Of a stretch of DNA of 32,160 nt, positions 25,701-31,909 are shown piece by piece; positions within the stretch are counted from its first letter, which is position 1, and each line of letters starts with the position of its first letter. This DNA comes from a virus. Under the pieces are notes generated by a model, which was not told where the DNA came from, did no database searches, and saw nothing but the letters and a program-made list of their open reading frames with translations. The DNA lies in IMG/VR virus record IMGVR_UViG_3300030104_001516, positions 8,625-40,784 of that record. One strand, written 5' to 3'. The position numbers were made by a program, and so were the translations under genes.

Positions 25701-26766
25701 CATGTGCAATGGAACTAACCGTGCGACTCTCACAACAGCAGGAAGTTTAAGCACAACTGTTCAAGGAACACTTTGGGGAACAAGCTCTAAATTTACTGCA
25801 GGGAGTAACCTTTCATGGAGTGGTTCTACATTAAATGCCACCGATACAAATACAAATACTACGTACTCTGCAGGATCGGGATTAAGTCTTAGCGGAACTA
25901 CATTCAGTCACTCAGATACCTCAAGCCAAGGCAGTATTAACCTAAGTGGACGTCAGTACATTCAGGATTTAACTCTGGATACCTATGGTCACGTAACTGG
26001 ATATGCTTATGCTACAGAAACAGTAACCAATACAGATACAAATACGTGGAGACCAGTAGAAGCAGGTGGAAACACTCTTAGCGGTAGTGAAACCTTAGAG
26101 TTTAAATCTGGTTCTGGTATATCTATTTCAGAAAGCGGAGGAGAAGTAACTCTTACTTGTACGGTCACAGATACGAATACGTGGAGGTCTATAAGTGATT
26201 CGGTAACGTCCACATCATCAAGCGTTTCAGCCTCTAGTGCTGCAGCTAAAGCTGCTTATGACCGTTCTTGGGTCAGTTTCGTAGCCACAGGTACTGGACT
26301 TTCAGGAACAGTCACCTCTGCAGGAACAATCAGTCTCGCTTTGGGCAATCTTGCTGATATGTCGGAATCGTGGGATAACACAGCCGACGAATTCATTGTT
26401 CTAAATAATGGAAGCCAAGCCAGAAAATTGTCTTCAGAAATATTTGGTCTGAACGCTTTTACAGATACTGCTATTCTTACTACTGGCCAAACAAACACTT
26501 TGATTGGCGCGTATAGTGGTGGAATACCTAACCTGACTTCCGCAGGGTGTTTTGGTGGAGCCTCAAGTGGCGTAACTAACCAAGGGTTAAGCAGGGACGT
26601 TGCTTACAAAATAATGAACAACTCCAACTCCACAGTAGCTTGTGTAACAACACAAAACGGGAGTTCAGAGGAATACCTTCGCTACAAAAATGGAGGCAAC
26701 TTTTCGTGGGAAACTATTGAGTGGAACCACATTCAAGGGATGAGCGCATTAGACCCTTTACCATAA
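22738..26766 (+). CDS. giant modular tail fibre protein with six 41-residue repeats
   Basis: A 1342-residue Ser/Thr/Gly/Tyr-rich fibre. After a cap (MANTIKLNHN, LAAGEIAIN, KIWVGTDD) it alternates a 41-residue unit, with core SQGSINLSGRQYIQDLTLD then TYGHVTGYG, with different inserts. Inserts at about 23341-23640 and 24112-24420 look like pyocin-knob domains (a WADWEYL or WTDWRTIWDSGN ending after an R-x-R strand); those at about 24721-25056 and 25480-25800 are other beta-rich modules. About 14 copies of a shorter motif, GTGLSLSGTTF, mark the joints. The end has SVSASSAAAKAAYD, common near fibre C-termini, and a unique last 150 residues. Probably the receptor-binding shaft. The stop shares a base with the next start (TAATG). 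Confidence 0.85.
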   Translation: MANTIKLNHNANSGKTPTDLAAGEIAINSANKKIWVGTDDTTNGQVLLFDHSIYSTDLSDNDTTYTSGGGLSLSGTVFSHSDTSSQGSINLSGRQYIQDLTLDTYGHVTGYGYGTETVTNTNTTYSAGSGLNLSGTTFSHSDTSSQGSINLSGRQYIQDLTLDTYGHVTGYGYGTETITDSDTNTTYSAGTALTLSGTTFSLTNSTQYLKKLSAGAAANLDTYTDNGFRSVSHTGHSKLLLSMNAGGSTGTFQLENHYNGQCRVRNKVDSSTWADWEYLVSTTTGQTAISGTILHTGNLTAGGGLTRSSTTISHSDTSSQGSIDGTGRQYIQDVTLDTYGHVTGLGVATETVTNTNTTYTAGTGLSLSGTTFNMNAAGNGVRGGVMLGYPESGQFYPVEAHATSERLYVNVPWQNTTYVVQDGGLTQKNFTTTLKSKLDGITGYNYSAGTGLTLSGSTFSLTNPTVLASAGNYVWSQSTTAGNYTTGLQCSFVRNADGWPNYGSVLHVGARGGNDAGGDFQIYCGHGSSYGGNYLRVRNADNNASPTDAWTDWRTIWDSGNVSAGTGISISGTTITNTVTNTNTTYSAGSGLSLSGTTFSHSDTSSQGSINLSGRQYIQDLTLDTYGHVTGYGYGTETVTDSDTNTTYSAGTGLSLSGTTFSVDSNVLRKTTYYNANTWMQFSGQYGLYWNSGVGSQWHIYPINTTTMLFQTANSSDKTCLQFRGGSTTYGSIEFEDDGKFILRDEANNERLGIPTSGSFVRDNTHIVWDSGNVTAGTGISISGNTITNTVTNTDTNYYLNGLSWNSSNGVLTATVSGTTTRTVDLDGRYSTTDTNTTYSAGSGLSLSGTTFSHTDTSSQGSINLSGRQYIQDLTLDTYGHVTGYGYGTETVTNTDTNTTYSAGTGLSLSGTTFGLNESLGRSYIEMGNSTGSVSNDGSWNARFNVAGSSHARIDVYENDDGIKATMYAHTGHTGPRFGSMSNHPVNFMCNGTNRATLTTAGSLSTTVQGTLWGTSSKFTAGSNLSWSGSTLNATDTNTNTTYSAGSGLSLSGTTFSHSDTSSQGSINLSGRQYIQDLTLDTYGHVTGYAYATETVTNTDTNTWRPVEAGGNTLSGSETLEFKSGSGISISESGGEVTLTCTVTDTNTWRSISDSVTSTSSSVSASSAAAKAAYDRSWVSFVATGTGLSGTVTSAGTISLALGNLADMSESWDNTADEFIVLNNGSQARKLSSEIFGLNAFTDTAILTTGQTNTLIGAYSGGIPNLTSAGCFGGASSGVTNQGLSRDVAYKIMNNSNSTVACVTTQNGSSEEYLRYKNGGNFSWETIEWNHIQGMSALDPLP
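22972..26028 (+). repeat. six interspersed copies of a 123-nt coding repeat
   Basis: Copies are at 22972-23094, 23152-23274, 23674-23796, 24535-24657, 25294-25416 and 25906-26028, all in frame in the giant fibre gene. Five encode nearly the same 41 residues; copy 3 is diverged (SIDGTGRQYIQDVTLD, then GLGVATET). The DNA copies differ at many synonymous sites while the protein is held constant. Copies 1 and 2 are separated by 57 nt; later ones by several hundred nt of non-repeated modules. Confidence 0.95.
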
Positions 26767-27719
26767 TGGGATTAGTAGATTCTGACATACTTTTAGTTGA
26801 AAGAAGTGGCACGGTTTACAAAGAAACTTTTGGCAACCGCACTAACATAGAAGACAGCGATATACTGTTGGTTGAAGCGGCGTCTACTGACAATAGTAGG
26901 ACAAACGGTAAAGTGTACAGATGTACCTATGGCGATTGGAAACAGGATATTTCTGGAGGAGGCGGTGGCGGTAGTGCCACGCACGGCTGGGGATCAGCTA
27001 ACACATCCATTGCAGGTGCGATTAGTACTTCATCTACGTCTATATCTAATGATTCTACTAACGCCTATAACATCTTCCATCAATCCATGTCGGTTACAGG
27101 AGGAACTTCTGTTACTGGTAGGTTGTACATAGGAATGAGGATGCGAGGAGTTACCTCGTATTACCATGATTTTTGCCTAGCTGTTGTTCAAATAGTTCAA
27201 AGTAACGGCGCATCGTTTAGGACTGATTCTACTTATACAAATGGATATGATTGGAATTCTAGGGATACGTTAAGCGCACAATACCAATCAAGCAGTTTTT
27301 TCAACTGGCAGACTAGCACAGGATTTACACATGCTTATACTACAGACCCTAGTACCCTTAGTTTTTCAACTCTAGCAACAGCGAGTAACGCTAGGTGGGG
27401 CAGGGGGATGAGTACAGGTTCTAGTTACACAGGGGCTGACAATGGGGTTTACTCCCCTTCAGGTTATTCTGGTGGAGGAGGGTCAGTACTTCCCACTTCT
27501 GGAACTGTCTCTCAAACAAGTGGGACTCCTTTTCTCTATACGGAAACGTCAGGAAGCGGATACCAAATAGGAAACACTACAATATGGCTTAGGTCTCCTG
27601 AAATAACCGTCTATAATGGCGATATTTTGAAGATGTTGTACCTTGGGATTGGGGGAAATTCTTCAACAAATGGACTGGGACGCTACGACGATGACACTAT
27701 TTACTTTAGATTTAAATGA
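26766..27719 (+). CDS. fibre-tip or adhesin-like protein with DSDILLVE adaptor and polyglycine linker
   Basis: A 317-residue protein with no named family I can assign. The motif DSDILLVE occurs twice (residues 5-12 and 30-37); the second copy is followed by SRTNGKVYRCTYGDW, then a run of six glycines (64-69). The remaining 250 residues are Ser/Thr/Tyr/Gly-rich, beta-like, with a second glycine stretch (SGYSGGGGS) near 236. The ATG at 26766 overlaps the previous stop by one base; an upstream in-frame ATG at 26721 lies inside the fibre gene and would add 15 residues unlike the rest. The design (short adaptor, flexible linker, variable beta domain) suggests an exchangeable distal receptor-binding module, by inference. 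Confidence 0.65.
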   Translation: MGLVDSDILLVERSGTVYKETFGNRTNIEDSDILLVEAASTDNSRTNGKVYRCTYGDWKQDISGGGGGGSATHGWGSANTSIAGAISTSSTSISNDSTNAYNIFHQSMSVTGGTSVTGRLYIGMRMRGVTSYYHDFCLAVVQIVQSNGASFRTDSTYTNGYDWNSRDTLSAQYQSSSFFNWQTSTGFTHAYTTDPSTLSFSTLATASNARWGRGMSTGSSYTGADNGVYSPSGYSGGGGSVLPTSGTVSQTSGTPFLYTETSGSGYQIGNTTIWLRSPEITVYNGDILKMLYLGIGGNSSTNGLGRYDDDTIYFRFK

Positions 27720-28432
27720 GTACACCTGTAGGAACAGACAGAATTTTAGTTGAAGCGAATTCAACCACAGGAGGCCGTACATCCGGTCAAATTTACACAG
27801 AAACTAAAACTAACTGGGATACAGCAGCCGGAACCGGAGGGGGTGGTGGAGGAGGTGGAGGGAGTGCTAACAACGGTCTCGCCATTCAGTTTGCTCACGC
27901 CTCTATGGGCAGCTATTCCAACTCTGGTTCCCATTTTAAAATAACGACGGGTAAAATGTTTGGCACTCGTACCGATTCAAACGGCGCGTATGGCTTGACG
28001 TCAACAACCTCAAACAGCGATAACGGGAGGCCAAACACAAAACTAAAAATAGACAACACTTGGTACGAGGTGATCGCAGGCGGTAGTAGTGATTATACTC
28101 AGACCACAAACCGAGGCCCGTTTAACGTCTACTACTGGAGATCATTTGTTAGTTGGACTCTTACTGCCTCTGAAATTTCAACTGCATGTGGGGCAACTTC
28201 AGGAACCATAAGCGCACTTGCTGTTAAAATGGATGATGCACCTACAAGGACTATGCCTAACCATTACATTGGAGTTAAGTTAGTTAGTTCAGGTGACGCT
28301 GACACAAACAACACAGGAAGCAACAACGGCAGTTACACTCAAGTATCTTTTGTAAACCCAAGGAATTGGACGAGCGCGACTGAAGAGACGTACCAAGAAA
28401 TATCATTTTCATCAAACATTTCATGGAGTTAA
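27716..28432 (+). CDS. second adaptor-polyglycine-domain protein, fibre-tip candidate
   Basis: A 238-residue protein built like its upstream neighbour. TDRILVEANSTTGGRTSG with QIYTETKTNW at residues 7-34 parallels the neighbour's DILLVE...RTNGKVY...W module; nine glycines (41-49) follow, then a beta-rich Ser/Thr/Asn domain ending in SFSSNISWS. The distal domains of the two proteins are not obviously alike, although both include aromatic and Ser/Thr-rich strands. It overlaps the upstream gene by 4 nt (ATGA) and lies 1 nt before the next. It may be an alternative or additional fibre tip; no function is established. Confidence 0.65.
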   Translation: MSTPVGTDRILVEANSTTGGRTSGQIYTETKTNWDTAAGTGGGGGGGGGSANNGLAIQFAHASMGSYSNSGSHFKITTGKMFGTRTDSNGAYGLTSTTSNSDNGRPNTKLKIDNTWYEVIAGGSSDYTQTTNRGPFNVYYWRSFVSWTLTASEISTACGATSGTISALAVKMDDAPTRTMPNHYIGVKLVSSGDADTNNTGSNNGSYTQVSFVNPRNWTSATEETYQEISFSSNISWS

Positions 28433-28433
28433 C

Positions 28434-28757
28434 ATGGCATTAAAAGCAAAATACAAGAAACCCATGCCCGAAGCACCTGACGGCAAAATAGATGCTTACT
28501 ACAGAGTGAGTGATGCACGGTGGAACTACGATAAACCTTTAGGCACGTTCGCAGAGAAGAAGATCACCTTTAGCGTTGAGGCGTTTACATTTGATGATCC
28601 AAGAGAATTACTCACAGATGATTGGCGATACGATGAAGCTGTAGGTACTTACTCCATCCCAATGCCTGAAAACGGCACAAACGTGGACACTATTGTTGAT
28701 CTAGCGTACGCACATTTGAAAACCCTTGACCATTTTGCCAATGCAGAGGATTGTTGA
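28434..28757 (+). CDS. hypothetical protein of the fibre cluster
   Basis: A 107-residue soluble, acidic protein of unknown function. It starts MALKAKYKKPMPEAPDG, contains YYRVSDARWNYD and a DDPRELLTDDW segment, and ends with a helix (VDTIVDLAYAHLKTLDHF) before NAEDC. There is no signal peptide or TM segment. It lies 1 nt after the second adaptor protein and shares a base with the next start (TGATG), so it is part of the same translational unit. A fibre-assembly chaperone or minor fibre component is possible by position, but no motif supports either. Confidence 0.55.
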   Translation: MALKAKYKKPMPEAPDGKIDAYYRVSDARWNYDKPLGTFAEKKITFSVEAFTFDDPRELLTDDWRYDEAVGTYSIPMPENGTNVDTIVDLAYAHLKTLDHFANAEDC

Positions 28758-29056
28758 TGGAGGGATTGATGGAAGACAAGCTGCTAGAACAAGGCATAGC
28801 AGTCGTGGCTCTCTTTGGGGTGAGCTACTATGTCATTCGCTTGACTAACTTCCTTTTCCGTACGCTCGCAGGCGGTCTTGATGAACACAAGGAAATAACT
28901 ATAAAACAGATAGACGCTTTGAATCAAATAAGAAGCACTTTATGTGATTTAAAGCAAGAAATGGTAAAATTACATGAACAAAATCGCATTTATAGGGATA
29001 TTGACAATACTGTCTCTCAACGCTTGCAGAACACCGAGCGGTCTAAAAGAGGTTGA
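28757..29056 (+). CDS. TM plus coiled-coil membrane protein, candidate inner-membrane spanin
   Basis: A 99-residue protein with one membrane helix (about residues 12-36) and a following amphipathic, charged helix (about 43-80: EHKEITIKQIDALNQI and LKQEMVKLHEQ). This layout is that of Rz-type i-spanins, which join inner and outer membranes in the last step of lysis. The next ORF, a lipoprotein, begins inside this gene in another frame, the hallmark arrangement of spanin pairs. I chose the ATG at 28757, which has AGAGGA (28745-28750) 6 nt upstream and overlaps the previous stop; in-frame TTG codons lie at 28751 and 28754 and another ATG at 28769. A small membrane-anchored holin accessory is the main alternative. 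Confidence 0.5.
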   Translation: MEGLMEDKLLEQGIAVVALFGVSYYVIRLTNFLFRTLAGGLDEHKEITIKQIDALNQIRSTLCDLKQEMVKLHEQNRIYRDIDNTVSQRLQNTERSKRG

Positions 29057-29201
29057 TTTATCCTTGACAGGACTAGAGATGGAGTTTTATGAACCTGTTG
29101 CACCTGTAGTGGTTGTTACTAATTCAGCCGCAACACGCGCCACATACAGAGTAATACCTAATCAGTTTCCAAAACTAATGGAAATGAATAATAAAAAATA
29201 A
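28974..29201 (+). CDS. small lipoprotein overlapping the coiled-coil protein, candidate outer-membrane spanin
   Basis: A 75-residue predicted lipoprotein: basic start (MNK), hydrophobic stretch, lipobox LNAC with cysteine 18 as the acylated residue, and a mature part of about 58 residues including LKEVDLSLTGLEMEFYEPVAP. It overlaps the preceding TM/coiled-coil gene by 83 nt in another frame, as Rz1 genes overlap Rz. It is less proline-rich than typical Rz1, and asparagine at position -2 of the lipobox is uncommon, so the spanin call is moderate. No Shine-Dalgarno site is clear. Confidence 0.5.
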   Translation: MNKIAFIGILTILSLNACRTPSGLKEVDLSLTGLEMEFYEPVAPVVVVTNSAATRATYRVIPNQFPKLMEMNNKK

Positions 29202-29203
29202 AA

Positions 29204-29503
29204 ATGGCAACAGAATACACTTGGGAAAAAACTGAACCCTACGTAAAGGACAACAAAGTTGTTCAATGGGGCCTGACGTTTAAAGCCACAAATGGTGACG
29301 TTAGTGCCGTAACAAATGAAATAGTAGATGTCCCTGAAGACGATCAAAAACCCCTAGCTGATTGGACAAATGAAGAAATTCAAGCATTTAGAGAAGGCAT
29401 TAAAGATGATCGAGGTTGGGCATCAGAACTTGAAAAACAAGTTGGAGGGGGTGAATTAGTTGCTAATTGGGATAACGCTTCGTTGTCTGTATCATCTGAA
29501 TAA
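29204..29503 (+). CDS. hypothetical small acidic protein
   Basis: A 99-residue soluble, acidic protein. The N-terminal half is beta-like (YTWEKTEPYV, VVQWGLTFKATNGDVSAV), followed by a D/E-rich loop and a helix (WTNEEIQAFREGIKDDRGW, ELEKQVGGG). Small proteins of this outline occur near the fibre genes of T7- and T4-type phages, where the role is unknown. The ATG follows an A-rich tract (AAAAATAAAAATG) without a Shine-Dalgarno site, 2 nt after the lipoprotein stop. No membrane segment or enzyme motif is present. Confidence 0.55.
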   Translation: MATEYTWEKTEPYVKDNKVVQWGLTFKATNGDVSAVTNEIVDVPEDDQKPLADWTNEEIQAFREGIKDDRGWASELEKQVGGGELVANWDNASLSVSSE

Positions 29504-29512
29504 TTTTTTGTC

Positions 29513-29761
29513 ATGGAAGAGAAACCTACCTTAATGACCGCAGAAGAAGTAGAGAAGGGCGTGTCCTTCTTGAACATCGTATATCAAGCAGCAATCAGTA
29601 ATGTGCCTACAGGACTTGTTCCAGAAGCTGCTGCAGCACAGAGGCAAGGCATACAGGAAGCTGCTCAAAATGTTGTAGACCTAATCCAAGCTCATGGGCC
29701 TTTGGCCGAAGAAAGAGCAAAAATGATGGAAGAGGCTATTGCTCCTGTTAAAAATGAATAG
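29513..29761 (+). CDS. hypothetical small helical protein
   Basis: An 82-residue, mostly helical acidic protein starting MEEKPTLMTAEEVEKGVSF, with an alanine/glutamine-rich middle (EAAAAQRQGIQEAAQNVVDL) and a charged C-terminal helix. It has no signal peptide or TM segment and resembles no family I can name. Its TAG stop shares its last base with the GTG start of the next small membrane protein, so those two are probably co-translated. Position just before the putative holin and terminase suggests a late-gene role, not further resolvable. Confidence 0.5.
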   Translation: MEEKPTLMTAEEVEKGVSFLNIVYQAAISNVPTGLVPEAAAAQRQGIQEAAQNVVDLIQAHGPLAEERAKMMEEAIAPVKNE

Positions 29762-29925
29762 TGGAAGAATACTTCAAAATCTTTGGCATCAATGGCACTG
29801 TGCTGGGTGTGGTCACCCTTACAGACGTTGAAGTTATTTTGAAGATTATTCTGCTTGTTGTTACAATAACATGGACAACGGGTAAAGCAGTGAACGAATG
29901 GCGAAAACTAAAGAACAAAAATTAG
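29761..29925 (+). CDS. 54-residue single-TM protein with GTG start, holin candidate
   Basis: A short ORF with a GTG start overlapping the preceding stop by one base fills the 136-nt gap before the small terminase gene. The predicted protein has an amphipathic N-terminus (EEYFKIFGINGTV), then TDVEVILKIILLVVTITWT as a strong membrane helix (about residues 22-40), and a basic tail (NEWRKLKNKN). T7 has its holin gene 17.5 immediately before the small terminase gene, and marine T7-like phages often carry a similar small TM protein here. The reading frame overlaps the terminase gene by 28 nt. Holin function is inferred from position and topology. Confidence 0.6.
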   Translation: MEEYFKIFGINGTVLGVVTLTDVEVILKIILLVVTITWTTGKAVNEWRKLKNKN

Positions 29926-30134
29926 AGAGTCTGTTTGATTTAGTCTGTGATGAATTAACAGGCAGGATTGTCTCTGGTGAAGCCACGTCAACTGATATCA
30001 ATGTTTCCCGTCAGTTTTTGAAGGACAATGGGGTCACAGCAACGCCTGCGGAAGCCTCCCCTCTGGAGGGTCTTGTAAATGCGTTGCCATTTCCTTCGTC
30101 TGACGAGGTTTCTAAAGCTGCAGAGGGTAACTAG
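29898..30134 (+). CDS. terminase small subunit, T7 gp18-like
   Basis: A 78-residue DNA-recognition subunit of the packaging terminase. The helix-rich N-terminus (KEQKLESLFDLVCDELTGRI) is followed by the family motif SGEATSTDINVSRQFLKDNG at about residues 26-45, as in small terminases of T7-like phages, and a short proline-containing tail. It starts 28 nt inside the small membrane-protein gene and precedes the large subunit by 47 nt. Its position directly before gp19 agrees with the assignment. Confidence 0.82.
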   Translation: MAKTKEQKLESLFDLVCDELTGRIVSGEATSTDINVSRQFLKDNGVTATPAEASPLEGLVNALPFPSSDEVSKAAEGN

Positions 30135-30152
30135 GCTCTCTCTCCATAAAAA

Positions 30153-30166
30153 GCCCTTAGAAGGGC
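30153..30166 (+). promoter_or_regulatory. small hairpin between terminase genes
   Basis: A 5-bp perfect stem, GCCCT-TAGA-AGGGC, sits in the 47-nt gap between the two terminase genes, 15 nt before the large-subunit ATG. It has no T-tract, so it is unlikely to be a terminator. It may be an RNA-processing site or may modulate translation, as the terminase ATG has no other visible ribosome site. Short and possibly fortuitous. Confidence 0.3.
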
Positions 30167-30181
30167 ATCTACGGCTCATAG

Positions 30182-31909
30182 ATGGCATACTCAGTACCTG
30201 AAGAACTACAAGACTTCAGGAACTTTCTGTACATCACGTGGAAACACCTCGGTCTTCCTGACCCTACCAAGACTCAATACGACATTGCCGAGTATGTGGA
30301 CAATGGGCCACGGCGGTGCTGCATTCAGGCTTTTCGAGGAGTAGGCAAAAGCTGGATTACGTCAGCCTACGTATGTCACCAATTGTTATTAAATCCGTCT
30401 ATGAATATACTGGTTGTCAGTGCCAGTAAGACTCGTAGTGATGATTTCTCCACTTTTACTCTAAGATTAATAAATGAGATGCCTTTGCTAAAGCATCTGA
30501 TTCCTAGAGAAGAACAACGTAGCTCAAAGATTGCTTTTGATGTGGGGCCAGCACCAGCAGCACACGCCCCATCAGTAAAGTCTGTAGGAATCACAGGTCA
30601 GCTTACCGGAAGTCGTGCAGACCTGATTGTTGCTGATGATGTAGAATCCCTAAACAATTCTCTCACTCAGCAAATGAGGGACAAGATTCAGGAGACAATT
30701 AAAGAATTTGATGCTGTTCTTAAACCTGACGGTCGCATCGTTTATCTTGGTACTCCTCAGACCGAGATGTCGATCTACAACGTGCTGCCTGAACGTGGCT
30801 ACGAAATAAGGATTTGGCCAGCAAGAGTACCTTCAGAAAAAGCAATAACAGCATACGGTCACCGACTAGCTCCTTACATTTCAGATAAGTGTAAGGAATC
30901 TCCAGAAGGCACTCCTGTTGACCCACAACGATTCGACAGTACTGATTTAGCAGAACGGGAAGCCTCTTACGGCAAAAGCGGTTTTGCTCTGCAGTACATG
31001 CTCGATACGTCATTAAGCGACGTAGGTAAGTATCCTCTGCGTCTAAGTGACCTCATAGTACACCCCCTAGACGCAGAAGTTGCATCCCCAAAGCTCACAT
31101 GGGCCTCTTCTCCAGAACTAGCGTGGAAAGACCTGCAAAGCGTAGGACTAGCAGGAGATGCCTACTACAGGCCTATGGAGGTAGCTAAAGACCACCAAAA
31201 ATACACAGGAGCCGTCATGAGTATTGACCCTGCAGGTATGGGTAAAGACGAAACTGCTTATGCTGTTGTCAAAATACTAAACGGACAATTATTCTTAACA
31301 GCTTCAGGAGGATACCTTGGGGGTTACACTCCTCCTGTATTATCGTCATTAGGTCAAATTGCTAAGTCACATAAAGTCAACCACATCATCGTAGAAAGTA
31401 ACTTTGGAGACGGAATGTTTACTCAGTTACTGAAACCTGTATTGACTAATGATGTTGGTTATCCTTGCACAATTGAAGAGGTAAGACACTCCGTCCAGAA
31501 AGAGAAACGCATAATAGACACCTTAGAGCCTGTAATGAACAGTCATAGGCTCATTGTTGACCCTAAAGTTGTCCAGAATGACTTTAGGTTAGCCTCTATA
31601 GACGCAGATAATGTAGATAATAGGAATAACAACATCGACAGTACACATAGGAAGAACATTGGGAATAACCAATTGTACCAACTGTTCTACCAGATGTCAA
31701 GACTTACTTTTCAAAAGGGTGCATTACGACACGATGACCGTCTTGATGCTCTGTCTATTGCTGTTAGCTATTGGGTGGAGCACATGGAAAGACACGTAGA
31801 ACAAGGCCTTGAAGATTACAGGCAGGAACAAATCGATAAATCCATAGAATCCTTTATGGAATCCCACAATAAGCTATGGGGGAAGACTGAATCTACTACT
31901 TGGATGTAA
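30182..31909 (+). CDS. terminase large subunit, T7 gp19-like
   Basis: The 575-residue ATPase-nuclease motor that packages DNA through the portal and cuts concatemers. Walker A is FRGVGKSW (51-58), Walker B with catalytic carboxylates is DLIVADDVE (147-155), and the SVKSVGITGQLTGSRAD segment before it is the T7-family signature. The RNase H-like nuclease shows SIDPAGMGKDE (347-357, first acidic D349), VESNFGDGMF (405-413) and HDDRLDAL (518-525). The central REASYGKSGFALQYML and YPLRL segments also match T7 gp19. Length is close to T7's 586. The start lacks a Shine-Dalgarno site. Identification is very secure. Confidence 0.97.
   Translation: MAYSVPEELQDFRNFLYITWKHLGLPDPTKTQYDIAEYVDNGPRRCCIQAFRGVGKSWITSAYVCHQLLLNPSMNILVVSASKTRSDDFSTFTLRLINEMPLLKHLIPREEQRSSKIAFDVGPAPAAHAPSVKSVGITGQLTGSRADLIVADDVESLNNSLTQQMRDKIQETIKEFDAVLKPDGRIVYLGTPQTEMSIYNVLPERGYEIRIWPARVPSEKAITAYGHRLAPYISDKCKESPEGTPVDPQRFDSTDLAEREASYGKSGFALQYMLDTSLSDVGKYPLRLSDLIVHPLDAEVASPKLTWASSPELAWKDLQSVGLAGDAYYRPMEVAKDHQKYTGAVMSIDPAGMGKDETAYAVVKILNGQLFLTASGGYLGGYTPPVLSSLGQIAKSHKVNHIIVESNFGDGMFTQLLKPVLTNDVGYPCTIEEVRHSVQKEKRIIDTLEPVMNSHRLIVDPKVVQNDFRLASIDADNVDNRNNNIDSTHRKNIGNNQLYQLFYQMSRLTFQKGALRHDDRLDALSIAVSYWVEHMERHVEQGLEDYRQEQIDKSIESFMESHNKLWGKTESTTWM

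Noticed and set aside
22972-26028. Regularly recurring repeat that might be taken for a CRISPR array or DNA-level tandem repeat.
   Set aside because: Units are 123 nt, in frame, protein-conserved and with long coding inserts; there is no CRISPR repeat/spacer size or cas gene.
20812-28757. Possible diversity-generating retroelement acting on the fibre genes.
   Set aside because: No reverse transcriptase gene, template repeat or adenine-biased variable repeat pair was seen in the window.
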